A stretch of 64,000 bases of DNA from Toxorhynchites rutilus septentrionalis (GCF_029784135.1 NC_073746.1:253150494-253214493); one strand, 5' to 3'. Counted from the stretch's first letter, positions 1 through 11,878 are shown. Notes: generated from the letters alone by a model not told the origin. Made by a program: numbers and translations.

Positions 1-1090
1 TGTGTCGATAACCACGTCTCAAACCAACATTCGAGCACGAGCATAATGTCCCAGAAAATCTGCGAGCCAATATAAAAAAAATGGATCAATCAACGTGATG
101 CCGTGATAATGTTTACACAAAAATATCATAGCTCATGGATGGCAGAGATTATGAGTAAAGCAAACGGCAAGCACAAACTACTGGCAGGCAAAACATACAT
201 CTCTGAACCGCAGCCATAACTGATACATCGTAAAACGTGAAGCTCTCATCTATGCTGACACAATGGCTAGGTACACAAGTCACGTACGCGGGACCTCATC
301 CTTGTGTGTCGCTACCATTCGAATGCCCCATGATATCGCATAAAACTGATTGTAAAGCTCGGCGAAATGTATGCAATTTACAGCTATCATATTCCCTTTC
401 ACTTCATCCCACACTGCAATCTGTGAGCGCTCGGCAACAATAACTGAATTTGAAACAGCCGCTTCAAGACCTCCGTTTAACAACGAGAGCTGTTTACCTT
501 TCAGAAAGTTCTCCCCAACATATGAATGGGCACTAAAGTAGCAACAGAGTGTGGGCTTCACCGCATGCTCCAAGAATTGCACGGTAAAGTCAATCGTGGC
601 CAACACATTTCATTCCGAGCGGAACTCACTTGAAACCTCTTTGAATTCAAAGCTCGCCAAAAAGGAGTTCAAAAATATTAAAGTCGCAGTAAATTCCGCA
701 ATTTATCGCAGAAAAAGCCATCAAATCGATCCATACGATCGTACTGCACGCTGGAATAAACGGTTTCGAATGTTGATGACAGGTAAACTCAAACAACTCG
801 ACTAAGTACCAACTGACAACTGGGGAAGGCTGTATAATGTAATGGTGTTATAAAAATTTATATCTTCTTCATGCGAATTCGTTGCAGAATTTGAGTGAGG
901 TGCTGTCGTTCACTAATTGATTCACAATCATTCGGATCTCTCATCCTTCATGCATTTGATAGTGTGTACAAAGGCACAAACTTATGCGTTTTAAAACATT
1001 CAGCAAACGAAGTAAATTTTTTTATTCTAATAATACGATATATCATTGAAAAGACATCGTGAAAGAACGATACATAGGCTAAACTTTTTA
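1..1090. other. Left flank, no recognised gene
   Basis: No feature of known family could be recognised. An open frame of 108 codons on the - strand (606-280) partly overlaps an 84-codon frame on the + strand (551-805). Neither shows a signal peptide, a recognisable motif or convincing splice sites in a family context. The - strand frame has a varied, protein-like composition and could be an old transposon or gene remnant, but no assignment is made. Confidence 0.3.
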
Positions 1091-2030
1091 TCAGTAATTT
1101 TGGTCCCGAGTCACTTTGGCACCTTTCTTCAATTTCCGCTTGACAATTTTTTTTCAATGTACTCGACCCCGTTGTCACGGTACCACTGAAGCACCTCTCG
1201 ATTGTAGTGGCGGCTTGTCAAAGGCCAAAACATCACCGGACCTTTATGAGCATTAAGGCGGTATTCTAGTGTAGAGACACGAGTTTTTTCGAGATAAATA
1301 GAATAGTTAAGAGCTGATGAAGTGAGGGGGTTCAAAAAAATTGGGCCATGGCGTACACGATTCCCTTCTGGTTATCTGAAACAAAAAAAAACATCGAACA
1401 GATTCTGAATCAGTAAAGATGCCGCTATCGCATGAACCTCGGATAAGTCAAAAACATATTTTTTGACAAAATTGCGGCCACTTTTTGGTCACTTTTTTAG
1501 AGGTTCATGCGATAGGGAGATAGGGACATGAATCGGTTCAGTAGAACTTGAGTTATCGTGTACGCCAGTTAGAAAAAACTAGTTTCGAGAAAAACGCGTT
1601 TGAAGTTCATTGTTATGGTCGTACCAGGTTAGATACCGTATCACTAAAATGACTCTAACTCGATAAATAATAGGATTTTCGATAAGTACTTTCTAGGGTA
1701 TATTCTTGAATGCCTAAAGTACAGAAATATGAAGGAAAAAATTTTTGATTTTTTTCAAATTTCTAGACTAGAATACTGCCTTAATAAACGGATAGAGACG
1801 TTTCTGTAGGCACTCTTCTCTATACATTTTCGAGTCCATTGTCTTGTTTGTGACGAAAAACTTGTTTTTCTGTCCATAGCTGCAAATCCCTTGCCAAATC
1901 AAGAACATCCTGACAAATTTATCAGCGAAAACGTACTTAAATTTGCTGGAGACATCTTCTCTGACAGTGACCTGACAATAAATTTCAACATGGGAGTCTG
2001 CAATTTTTCATCTGGAAAACACTCAGCGGC
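1090..2030 (-). pseudogene. Degenerate ITm (DD37E-like) transposase remnant, interrupted
   Basis: Read on the - strand, about 2030-1780 and 1340-1090 resemble the transposase remnant at 30250-30700: the bases encoding the CSCGQ-like region lie near 1880, and a stretch reading MFWPLTSRHYNREVLQWY near 1230 matches the region around the second catalytic Asp (FWPDLASxHY in relatives). The Asp itself is lost and several stops are present. About 440 bases (1341-1780), including an inverted-repeat structure, separate the two halves, so the copy looks interrupted by a later insertion. The catalytic Glu region (NPPNCPxxRPIE) is missing. This is a dead Tc1/mariner superfamily copy. Confidence 0.5.
1349..1567. 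repeat. Fold-back element with two nested inverted arm pairs
   Basis: The outer arms are tggcgtacacgat (1349-1361) and its exact reverse complement at 1555-1567. The inner arms are ctatcgcatgaacctc (1425-1440) and its exact reverse complement at 1500-1515. The two pairs share one centre, so the segment can fold into a long interrupted hairpin. It lies within the gap of the surrounding transposase remnant, which suggests a small fold-back MITE insertion. No clear target duplication was identified. Confidence 0.55.
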
Positions 2031-3049
2031 ACAAAGATCAAATGCATAGCTTCATTCATCGAATTACCAACAGACAAACGAATAGACGAGTGCTAATACA
2101 TGCCCAATTAGCGAGTTTTTGAAATTTTATTCAGTTTCAAATAATTACAGTAGTCTTTCGATAATTGGACCTGCTTCAACTGTACTGCTTTCAACTGGGC
2201 GAACGAAAAACAGCAATTCGTAAACAACTGACGTCATATTCAATATGAAGGTTTGTTGTGAAGGGCATTCGAATGTAATTTGAGATGTTATAAAAATTGA
2301 CATTATTTTTGTATGTTATGTCATGCTGATTAAATTTCAAAAACATTATTTTCTTAAATTATATATCAAATCTGTTGTCGCACTTGATGTAAAACTTCCA
2401 GTGGAAGCCTTTTGTTTACCGAATTTCACGATCAACGCGAATCGAAGAATTGCTTGAAGTTCCCCTCGATTTTATTCGTCGTTTTACATGCCGCACAGTG
2501 GTCCAAAAACCCTCACATCGGGGAAAAATTAAAAGCTCCTATATAATCCTCTCTAAAAGCATGTTGTCTTCAGCTAAATTGATCTTAGGATTCTTGGTCA
2601 TCATGGGGAGCCAAAGGGGAGTAATTAATAACTCCTCAGGAATGCTTTCTAGAAACATGTTGTCTTCAGCAAAGTTGATCCAATGATCCCTGGCTATAAC
2701 GGATACACGGTAGTGAAAAAGTAATCAAATCGATATAAAATTGATTATTTCTTAGGAATATTTTTTTTAGGAACCAGGAGATTAGGATTTTTAGGATTTT
2801 AAACAAATCTAAGCCAGAGCTGCCAGTAACGTCACTGAGAAGTACACAATTTTATGTCTGGCTCGAGATCTAATAAACAGTCGGTGTTAAGGGGATATTC
2901 TAGCGTTTTTTTAAGCTCCGTAAAAATAAAACAAAGAATATTTTTTCTATTCATTGTATCGTTATTTGTTCATCTATCTTTTAACAATAAAACAAAAATT
3001 GAACGGAGGAAAAATATTCATAACTAGAATAGTTAAGAGCTGATGCTCA
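2031..3049. other. AT-rich intergenic DNA, short direct repeat
   Basis: No gene was recognised. A direct repeat of about 25 bases (catgttgtcttcagc followed by a near-identical tail) occurs near 2561 and 2656, about 95 bases apart. The string tagaatagttaagagctgatg near 3025 also occurs near 1302, next to the other ITm remnant, which suggests a shared element end. Confidence 0.35.
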
Positions 3050-3990
3050 CTTCATCATATTAGGTTCCGTACAGTATCCTCAGATATGCTGGCGACGGCG
3101 CTTTTACATCTCCTCTTGACATCATTAATGCCATTCGCTTTCTTCTTAGTTTCGAATAGTTTTCGCTTAATCAGAGCCCAATACTTTTCCACTGGGCGAT
3201 GTTCTGGACAGTTCGGTGGATTTGCTGTTTTTGGCACATATTTGACCTCATGACCTCATTCCAGGATGGATTTTGCATAGTAACAAGAGGCCAAATCTGG
3301 CCAAAACAACGCTGGAGAGTCGTGGCTTCTTATGAATGGTAGCAACCGCTTCTGGAGACATTCCTTCTCGTAGACATCTTTGTTGATAGTGCCGGTAGAG
3401 ACGAAAGATTTGGATTTTCGGCCACAACTGCATATGGCCTGCCAAACCAAGTTCCTTTTGGGGAATTTAGACTGCTTCTTGGTACGGAAACATTCCTTCG
3501 CATTGCAGTATAAAAAGCGAGACTCGGAAGCTGTTTGAAGTCTTCGAGAACATAAGTTTCATCGTCCATTATGGTACATGAATATTTTTTGCAAAAACTG
3601 GGTGTAGAGCACCTTAGCACGGCTTTTTGCAGTGAAATTTTGCTTATCATCACGATTGGGCACCTTTTTCATTTTGTACCCCTTCAGTCCATGCCTCTGC
3701 TTCACTTATTGTACATATGATTTTGATTTTCCAACCTTTCGAGCCACATTTCTAACTAAAAGGCTGGGATGTTTCTCAATAATGGCAACCACCTTCAGGC
3801 CCATCTGTCGGGAGCATACTTTTCGATTTGTTCCACAGTTAAGCGCTGGTCAAACGATTTGCACACACTAAACACGGTACTCTTCGGCAGTTGTAGCTTT
3901 TTGGCGAGATCGCGTACCGACAGTGTTGAATTTTGCTGCCGTTCGCGCAAAATGCGTTTGCGTACTTCCACTTGATTCGACGCCATTTTA
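3050..3990 (-). pseudogene. Degenerate ITm (DD37E-like) Tc1/mariner transposase
   Basis: This is a broken transposase of the Tc1/mariner superfamily on the - strand. The N-terminal helix-turn-helix region starts at 3986 (MASNQVEVRKRILRERQQ, then LSVRDLAKKLQLPKSTV). The middle is split by frameshifts. The catalytic core reads ICSCGRK, then LFWPDLASCYYAK (second Asp), an in-frame TGA where relatives have Trp, then ANPPNCPEHRPVEKYWALIK with the catalytic Glu (3237-3055). The spacing between Asp and Glu is about 35 residues, near the 37 expected for ITmD37E once small deletions are allowed. There are several frame breaks, so it is not functional. Confidence 0.7.
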
Positions 3991-6147
3991 CCAAACTGAA
4001 GAAGAATGTAAACATGTTGGACATCGAAATAAAGACAAGGATTTCAGCTCTCATGTAAGTGAAATATTTCATTGATTAGTGAAATATTTCATTAACTACA
4101 CTAAAAGAAAAGTGTCCGAAATTTAACGTGGACAGACTTTAAACATACATGTCAAGCAGAACCATGATTCGAGAGCCCAAAATCGGCTACATTTTCCCGC
4201 CGAAAATGCAAGTATTAATTTTTTTTCCTTATTTTACCTCAGTAATGTCTTATGGCAACAATAAAAATGGAAATACGCGCTTTTCTCACTAGTTTTCAGA
4301 TTTGACAATATCCAAGTTTACTAATGTTATCGAGTAAAATATACTAACCTCTGGTAGGGATGCGGGTTTGTTGACACTATGTACAAAAAAATTGTACATT
4401 CTACTAAGGCTTGCATTACCAAATGTATTTGGTAGTTTTCGAGCGTGGATTTTTCTAAGTGTACGAACGTAAATAGTCTATGTTGTGTATTATAAGGTTT
4501 AATCAACTGTGAACATTTGTTTACGCCTAACTTATTAAAATTTCCAGATACTTACAAAAACAGAAATTTAAACCATAAAAGATAAGGAAAGCTCATTGAA
4601 ACAAATTAATCGAAGAATTTTTGTACAATAATCCCGTGCTGGAGCAAAAGAATAAAATTGCATTAAATTTGCAATAAATTTCAAACTTGAATTATTATCG
4701 TTTGTTTCACTTCGAAAACATTCACTGCTCAAAATTAGCAGCATTAGCATTATTAAATACACGAAAATCTTCAATGCTAGAAAGAATTTTTTCACATAAT
4801 TCAAAGCTTCGAAAAGGGTACTAAAAAGATAACATTGTCTAATGAATTCAATGTGCCACACAATGCGAATTCACTCATCATCAAAAATATGGGCTAGAGT
4901 CGTGGAAAGGGTAAGAATATTGGCTTCGATGATGTTCAATTGGTTTTGTCTGGAGATGACATAAATAAAATCAATCATTTATTAAATCTGGGCCTGACGG
5001 AGCATTCAACAATGAAACTATAAGCGCACCCTCTCAAAACCAGCAAGCAGATGGTTTTCAGATTATCTATGCTGATTCATTAACAAAAAAATTAATTGAC
5101 AATATACAATTTTTTCTATTTAGAATTTGTATCGGATGAATGAGCTGAAGTGTATATTCATTGTTTAATGTTTTTTGTTACAAGATGGTTATACATTAAT
5201 TGCTTTTGTTTCTTATTGTTAAACTGTTGTCTTAGCAGACTCGATCTCAAAGGTTTTGATTTGGACAAATTTTAGCCTAAAAAGGTTTTTTTTTATAATT
5301 TTCTTAAGCATATGTTTTAAACTTACAATTTTACAGTTTCTTCTTTGAAGAATAATTAAGATAGCGCAATTCACAATTTAGGTTAGACATGTGTTCTAGA
5401 AATAAGTTTTAATTAGTTATACAATTTTGTTTTAGGCTATTCTAATTCACTCGCTATATATTCAAGATAGTTCAATGCTTATTTTTTAACAATTATTTAA
5501 ATTTTGAATTAAATGAAAAATCTTGTGTTCATTCGGTTTTCAACACAAGGAGCAAATATCTAGTTTGTTTTTGTTTTTACGATTCTAGCAATGACGTTCC
5601 AACAATATCGGGTTCTCTGCTGCGTGTTGGACGACGTGGGGTTCTTGACGTCACACTAATGTAATTTGATTGTTTTGCGTGAGCTTGGGCGTTTCTCTCC
5701 TTTTAGCGACATCTAAGCTCTCTATATCGACAATTCTCTATAACGACTTTCACTGTGTATTGAATCATTGGAAAAATAGATTGTTTATAGTGTATACCAT
5801 ATATGACAGCTCACCCCCTCATCGAGATGTAACATAGCTTATAGTAATGCTCGCCGTATTCGAAAACATGTTGATCGGTTCAGTATTTTTTCAATCGTTA
5901 CAGGATACAGGAACAAACACTCAGATAAACATTTCCTGTTTGTTGGCTCAAATTTCATTTGAAAAAAAATCATGAAAATAAAGACTATTGAGCACCAATT
6001 ATTTGATGTGTTTAATATCATTGTTTACCAAAGCGTAGTTTCCGAAAAGAATGGTATACGTCTTCATAGCATAACTTATTATATTGTATACTTTATTATT
6101 AATCGGGTTTCCATGTTTCTAATGTATTTGTTCAAATATTCTTCCAG
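3991..6147. other. AT-rich intergenic DNA upstream of the kinase gene
   Basis: No gene was recognised. At 4051-4092 a 20-base unit (agtgaaatatttcattgatt type) occurs twice in tandem. A 97-codon frame on the - strand (4861-4568) contains a hydrophobic stretch (IFVYLIMLMLLIL), but it lies in AT-rich DNA that readily gives such frames, and nothing supports it as a gene. The promoter of the kinase gene may lie here or further upstream; no convincing TATA-initiator pair was found. Confidence 0.3.
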
Positions 6148-6214
6148 CATCACTCTGGGATGGAAACAAAACTTGTTGCAATTCATGCGTCTCGCATATG
6201 GTCGATCTCGCCAG
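6148..6214 (+). other. Candidate upstream exon of the CaMKK-like gene
   Basis: A 67-base segment is bounded by an acceptor-like attcttccag (ending 6147) and a strong donor CCAG|gtgagt (6214/6215). A 109-base intron to the acceptor caccgcag (ending 6323) would join it to the first certain coding exon. If spliced so, an ATG at 6198 continues in frame into the ATG at 6340, adding MVDLARCQSLE ahead of MDGSAL. The upstream frame in this exon is also open. This may be a 5' untranslated exon, an alternative start, or chance sites; transcript data would settle it. Confidence 0.4.
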
Positions 6215-6339
6215 GTGAGTCACATAACAGTCATGAACTTCCATCCAACCTTTGTGGGACAATAGAAGTTAAGCCAATGTTTTATTTGTTGAGAACTTAC
6301 TGAATATACTCTTAACACCGCAGGTGTCAATCGCTCGAA

Positions 6340-7653
6340 ATGGACGGATCAGCGTTAACCCACAATATGGTACCACCCATGGAGAATGCCTCGGAAGGAC
6401 ATCTCGTACCGGAAGCCGAACGGAAGTGCGGCAGCTTGGACGTTGATTTGGATCGAAAGTTCCTAAACAATAACAATACCACTAGCATAACATGTTTGCA
6501 ATTCATCACGCCACCCGATCCACCGCCATCGCCTGCGTTACTGTTAGATTACGTAGTTGAATCGAGCATCAAAAGTCAACCGCCACACACACTCCTAGAT
6601 AGCGAAATTAAAAGATTCGAAAATCTTAGCTTTAATAGCAATAGTGACAAGCAGTCAACACACAGTCAAGTAGATGCAGTAGAAACCAATTCACCTAGGA
6701 TTAATACTCGGCCAGTAGTTGTAACGGAAGACGTAGATGCGAAGGAGACCACAATGTCGACGACAGGTATCGAAACAGCGAAACAATCCGTCAATTGTAT
6801 TGTTACCAATGCCTCTACTAATCGAACCAGCGACCAAAAGACAACGAAGTCATCGCCTGTTGTTACTACCCCGACAATAGTAACAACCACTCCAGAGAAT
6901 CCATTCATTGAATTCAGTATTAACATCCATTGCAGTACCGTTCACCACTCCAACCATAAACATCATCCCATGACCGTACCACCTGCTCAAAAATCCGGAG
7001 ATGTGAACGCGTCTACATCCCTCGATGCTGCGTGTGATATATGTCGTCCAAAACCTTCGCCACCTCTGCCTTCAATGATTAACGAATATCCTACTAACAC
7101 CAAACTCGCTTGCAAGATTACAGAAGCTTACGCTGTATCTGCTACTGATACCACCACGATCGACATCGCTTCTGCAGCGGCTTACGCGAGCAAACCACCC
7201 ATTCACAATAAAAACCACCTTCACCATCAATACCAACCGCACCACGTCACGCCTTTTTCTCGTAACCAAACCTGTACCAATCTCAATAACACCTCCTCCC
7301 ACAGTCTGCGCTTTATGACTCAACATATTAAAATCTTACCTAAAACTCAATCTCTAGATCTGGTAGATAACGACGACCTGCTGGAGGCAAGCAATAGATC
7401 TGAATCCCAGTTGGAAATCAATACGACTGGTGTTTCTTCCCTCAAAGGACGTGTGCTTCCGAAACTTCAACCACTCGATCAAACTCGACCAATCTATCCG
7501 AATGTACCGTACAGCCCGTACAATAGCCCCTACGGAAGTCCCCGCAGCGGCCGACGTCGTACTCCGCTCAGGGAATCGAGAAGAGTCTCCATCGAACAGA
7601 CCGGCAGCTTTCTACAGTTGAATCAGTATAAACTACTGGATCAAATTGGACAG
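6340..7653 (+). CDS. CaMKK: CaMKK-like kinase, coding exon 1 (long N-terminal region)
   Basis: This exon encodes residues 1-438 of the predicted 864-residue calcium/calmodulin-dependent protein kinase kinase, a cytosolic kinase that phosphorylates the activation loop of CaMKI/CaMKIV and AMPK. The exon is preceded by an acceptor (caccgcag, ending 6323). Its ATG at 6340 is the first in frame within the exon. Residues 1 to about 410 are low complexity, rich in Ser, Thr, Pro, Asn and His, with no visible domain. About 405-425 is a basic, Pro/Ser-rich stretch (YNSPYGSPRSGRRRTP) that resembles the segment just before the kinase domain in CaMKKs. The exon ends with NQYKLLDQIGQ, the first half of the Gly-rich loop, at donor CAG|gtgagc in phase 0. 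The N-terminal region is much longer than in vertebrate CaMKKs. Confidence 0.9.
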
Positions 7654-8408
7654 GTGAGCACATTTTTTCTCGGTATTCGTAGTGTAGTCAGCGCCCAACA
7701 ACAAATGGAAAAATTCCCACTCGTAAAGCACAGTTCAAATTTCAACCCCATTTCACCCCCACACGAAGCAACGCATTGAAATGTAAAACTTTGCACAGAA
7801 CGGCAAAAGGAACGACACTCGTATATTTGCTAGTATTTCCAGTAAACTATCCCAAGGTTCTCCCGTTTCACACAAAAGCACAAAGCAGAAAAATATCATC
7901 GGGAAAAGTCCTTCCTGTGCTAACCATAGTGATAAATTTTCCAACAGTGCTCATTTTTCTGTTTTCCGTTTCCCGCTTTCCGTCCGGCGGGAATCGTCTG
8001 AGGAAATATGAAAAAATGTAGTTGCAATCCGATAGTTATTGCCTTCGCAGGCATCCATTCTTTCACTAGATATTAAAATTCTTGTAAATCATTTCATAAA
8101 GCTCGGAAGTTATATTGCTTAGTCATAATCGAATTTGAATCCCACCAGGACCAAGATTATTTGTGTGTTTTTGAACGGTGTGTTATTTTTTATGCCGATT
8201 CAACGGTAATGAGTGTAATGTTTCTGAAATACAGTATCTTTATCCCATCAATTAATCTCCGGATTAAAACAGAATTGGAATTTTAGGATATACTCATTTT
8301 ATGCACTCAAAACACGGAAAACCCCATCCTGAGTTGAGTCGAAGCTTCAAAAATAAGTAAACACACAAATAATTGAGATCACGATAATTGGTTTTTCATT
8401 TTGATATA
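7654..8408. other. Intron 1 of the kinase gene, proximal part
   Basis: The donor is at 7654. The coding frame stays open for a further 42 codons by chance, to a stop at 7777-7779, but the strong donor and the exact fit of the exon at 14133 show that this is intron. Nothing else was recognised here. Confidence 0.6.
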
Positions 8409-8818
8409 CAGTCAACCATCCTATAACGCGGCCCTCTTTGAGCGCGGTTTCTGTTTAACAACGTACCATCAAACAACTTTGTTCGATAGAAGCTGGCGAA
8501 TTCGAACGAAGCAAGGGAGAAGCAATGTAACCACACCAATACAATTCAATGTGATTGTTTACATTCACTATTCCATACAATTTGTACGGCCACATTTCCG
8601 CATCCAATATCAACACTATCCTTGTCTTTAGTATTTATTTGTCTCCATATAACGCGGTACGAATGATGTAATTTCTACTAGTTCTGAGTTTCTTATAACG
8701 CGGTTTCCATATAACGCGCTACGAATTAGCCTGGTTTGTATGGTTAAATCCGAGTTTCTTATAGCGCAGTTTCCATATAACGCGGAACGGACTCATCGCG
8801 CTATAGGAGGGTTGACTG
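8409..8818. mobile_element. MITE with terminal inverted repeats and TA target duplication
   Basis: This 410-base element begins CAGTCAACCATCCTATAACG and ends with the inverted counterpart (ctataggagggttgactg), with one or two mismatches. Both sides are flanked by TA (8407-8408 and 8819-8820), as expected for Tc1/mariner/pogo insertions. The motif ATAACGCGG/ATAACGCGCT recurs several times inside, often as part of longer repeats near 8640, 8690, 8710 and 8775. There is no transposase frame, so it is non-autonomous. The CAGT start and cgcgg-rich arms resemble Tigger/pogo-type ends, but that subclass is an inference. Confidence 0.8.
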
Positions 8819-9103
8819 TATTGTCAATACGTACAATATTCCTCGAATGTGCACCACCTGATCGCTTGCACGACACATTCCTTTTGTGGTAATTTTTATG
8901 ACTCGGTGGCTGTTGGTTTTATGCTATTCAAGAGATTGAAGGTTGTCTGCGTTATTTTGCGCAGTTTCATAAGGTGCCGAATAGCATGATTTAATAAGGC
9001 CGTGGCGAATATATATTGCCACCCACAAAAAATATTGACCATAGGCGCAATAAAGTGAGCAGCGTCGAACAGTATTTTAAGGGTTAACGGGCAGTGGCAA
9101 CTA

Positions 9104-9712
9104 CAGTATTGGACAACACAATTGCAAATAGTCACTTTCTGTCATATAACTATCCGTATAAAAAGTGATAAATGTCCTTTTTTAAGAATAATGATTAGCT
9201 TTATTTCAACAACACATTAGGAGTTCATATAATAAAAATAAAACATAACTTGTACAAAAACATGTCAGAACGGTATAAAAAGCAAATAACAGAAGTATTT
9301 CTCCTGGACAAAACAATTGCAACTTTACAGGATTGTTATCAAATTAATGATAGCGTTCAGTATTCCGTAGCGAATCCCTTATTGTCGATTACAGCCTTGC
9401 ATCTTCGAGGCATAGACTCGATCAGGTGATCAAGAAAGCTTTGTGGAATAGCTTCCCATGCTTTTTGGATTTGTTCAAACAATTGATCTTGGTTACGCAC
9501 TCTTTCGCGATCGATCCTTCGGTCCACGATCTTCCAAAGATTCTCGATCGGGTTAAGATCAGGAGATTGTGGCTTTGAACCATTGTTTGACCACTTTAGT
9601 AGTGTGTTTAGGGTCGTTATCTTGTTGAAATATCAATTTTATTGGCATTTTCCATTCGGCATAAGGCAGCATAACGTTTCTTAGGATGTTGTTGTACCCA
9701 AAACGGCCCAAA
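9104..9712 (-). pseudogene. Tc1-type transposase remnant, C-terminal part
   Basis: On the - strand about 110 C-terminal residues of a Tc1-family DD34E transposase can be read: FGYNNILRNVMLPYAEW, then FQQDNDPKHT (second Asp), a roughly 40-base deletion that shifts frame, then SPDLNPIENLWKIVDRR (catalytic Glu), WEAIPQSFLDHLIESM, and a C-terminal MPRRCKAVIDNKG. The terminal-repeat-like sequence CAGTATTGGACAAC begins at 9104, next to TA, and looks like the outer end. The N-terminal half is missing; the copy stops where the ATCGATTA-rich repeat begins. It is inactive. Confidence 0.8.
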
Positions 9713-9714
9713 TG

Positions 9715-10098
9715 ATCGATTAATCGATTAATCGTCACACTGAGAGAAATAATTAGTTAGACTAATATTTCTCAATTTTTTGAAGGCAATCTGAAATCAA
9801 AAAAGTGTTCATTCCGCCTGAAAATCAATTATTATCCTCTACGCTCCCCTAAACTCGTAAATGAAGTTGAAAAATTAAATGAAGCTTAATTCGCGTTGAC
9901 GAAATTGAGCTTCTTTTATGAGTTTAGAAGAGTGTCAAAGATAGTGATTGAATTTCAGGATAAAACTGCAGCTGCCGTACGTTTTTTTTCTCTAGGTTTG
10001 GATCGATTAATCGATTGATTGCGCAGTATTCGTTCGATTAATAATCGATTTCTGTAGGAAGTATTCGATTAATCGATTAATCGAACGATTATCGGGGA
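9715..10098. repeat. Repeat bounded by ATCGATTA palindromic clusters
   Basis: Clusters of overlapping atcgattaatcg palindromes lie at 9715-9734, 10001-10017 and 10073-10098, the last ending cgaacgattatcgggg. Between them is unremarkable AT-rich DNA. The arrangement looks like a small non-autonomous element with palindromic subterminal repeats that truncates the Tc1 remnant. The class is not known. Confidence 0.4.
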
Positions 10099-10204
10099 TC
10101 ACTACCTTTGGCATTAACAATCTAGGAAACATGTGAATATTCTGCCTAGATTCGCTCAGTCAAGAAGTGTGACAACTCTGCAAAAAGAAATTAAAATAAA
10201 AAAA

Positions 10205-10330
10205 TAAAATCGCAAGTAATTTTCTGTTACAGTATCGGCACCATAACACCATTCACAATTTCAGTGGTCTGGCTTGCGTTTTCGCATTTAACAAAGAAGA
10301 ACTGTAAAATGTACCGACTTTTCTTTTTGT
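10205..10330 (-). pseudogene. Mariner transposase N-terminal fragment
   Basis: On the - strand this reads FFFVKCENASQTTEIVNG and a short tail, then stops. It matches the mariner helix-turn-helix start also present at 60847-61080 (ENASQAAEIVNGAETVT). Only about 40 codons remain and they contain a stop. Confidence 0.55.
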
Positions 10331-11269
10331 TGACTCTCATTGTTAACACCCTGTAACTCACAACTGAACGAACAAACAAAACACAGCAAAAGATTTTTTT
10401 TAGTATGAAATGTCACCATGTTGTCATGAACTTGAAATTGTTTGATCGATACTATACGAGTTATCGATCATTACAGTCATCTACCGAGGAAATAATTGAT
10501 TTCGTTTTTCGACATCCTAATACGATATCATATGAGGGGTTCAAAATGAAAGAAATGTCACTTACATCAATTTCTCTACATCGACCATCTCTTTTGGTCA
10601 TAACTTTGCTGCAAACACATTTCCAGCTGTATTTGACAATGTGGAAGATAGGTCAGAACCTCATCTATCGCATTCTATAACAAACTCAAATTGGAACATT
10701 TTTGCAGTTGAGTTATTAACTGAAGAAAAAGTTGATGAAGAGAAATCGATCAAATCACTTATAAGTACCCCTTTCGTTCTGAGTCTCTCATATAACATAA
10801 GAACTCGAACGCAATTCTAATTCTAGACTCGTTTCTTATGACAGCCCATTGGCGACACAGATGCGTTCATACACAATTTTATAACCACGTCAATAAACAC
10901 AATGCATCTCCACCATAATTTTAATTTTGTTACTTTAAGGTGGAGCCGCCCACATTGCTTGCAATTCGAGGTCTTCTGACGAAAAAAGATCAACTTTCTC
11001 TCCTCTTACCCAACCCGAAATTGTGTGGTGGCTCCCAACGAAGAATGAAGAACAAACAAAAACCTGTAATTGTGAACAAATACGTAATCAAGAAAAACGA
11101 CTTACGGACCTGGTATGTACAGTGGAAGCCACATTTCAACCGCTGTGTAAGAGGCTCTTCTTCTCAGGACATATCCCAACTGTTGAACTAAAATAACAAT
11201 ATTTTTGTAATTTCCACATCAATGTAAAACACTACGCGTTCACTCAATAAGTTCATAGCACCTCGTCAT
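10331..11269. other. Intron 1, no recognised feature
   Basis: This is AT-rich intronic DNA. Open frames of 91 (10405-10680) and 83 codons (10940-11191) show no family signature and no splice context with the kinase exons, so they are not called. Confidence 0.4.
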
Positions 11270-11379
11270 CAATTTTTATCTAAATATTGCTGTTTCATCC
11301 ACACCCGAACTAGCGTTGGCAGAAAACATTTCAACTTCGACAGAAAAAATGCTTTTCGAAAGCCTTTTTCGAAAGCTTC

Positions 11380-11556
11380 AAAATGTCTGTATATATGTCT
11401 GCTACCTCTCATTCTCTCAGACAGAACGTCAACTTGGGTTTGTATCCAAAAAAAAAGCCCAAACGATGTCAACGGAGATCGAACCAAGGCCGGCTAGAAT
11501 GCAAGGCTGTTTTACACGACCACGTTATCCACATAGCCACTGGTGCTGTTGCATAG
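11380..11556 (-). mobile_element. Possible tRNA-derived SINE head
   Basis: Read on the - strand, an A-box-like CAGTGGCTATGTGGATAACG (11543-11524) is followed at tRNA-like distance by a B box GGTTCGATCTCC (11485-11474), as in RNA polymerase III promoters of tRNA-derived SINEs. The body downstream ends in an A/T-rich stretch. No target duplication was found, and the limits are approximate. Confidence 0.4.
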
Positions 11557-11579
11557 ATGCGTGATAGTATTACACCTCA

Positions 11580-11878
11580 TTATAATATGAAGTTGGAAAG
11601 TGTTTTCTAAGAGTAAAAAAGTAGCATAAACGTGAATCTATATATTTTCGGTCTAGGCCGTGTATGTGGCAAAGTATGCGAAGAGCTTTGATACGTGCTT
11701 ATTTGCAATGTGGCTCATGTTCCCCTCGCTTATATTGCCTTTATATTAGTATAGCATATATTATACAAATGCTATACCAGTATTGGAGAGTAGCACATTT
11801 TCTGTTATTTTTAGGATCATTTAATGTAATGAATCGGGATGCCCAAAACATATGTTAAAAGTTAATTTTGGATGCACA
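11580..11878 (+). repeat. Dispersed repeat, related copy split by I-element copy 2
   Basis: This roughly 300-base segment (from atgaagttggaaagtgtttt to aacatatgttaaaagttaat) is similar to the reverse complement of 40553-40305 continued into 34298-34262. That second copy is split by I-element copy 2. It has no coding capacity; the family is unknown and may be a MITE. Confidence 0.55.

Noticed and set aside
280..606. 108-codon - strand frame of varied composition
   Set aside because: Not recognised as any family and without clear splice sites; left as unassigned flank.
4568..4861. 97-codon - strand frame with a hydrophobic segment, possibly a small membrane protein
   Set aside because: AT-rich DNA gives Leu/Ile/Phe-rich frames by chance; no family, splice or start context supports it.
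7654..7779. Extension of the first kinase exon past 7653 (frame remains open for 42 codons)
   Set aside because: A strong donor at 7654 joins exactly, in phase, to the rest of the Gly-rich loop at 14133; the extension has no kinase similarity.
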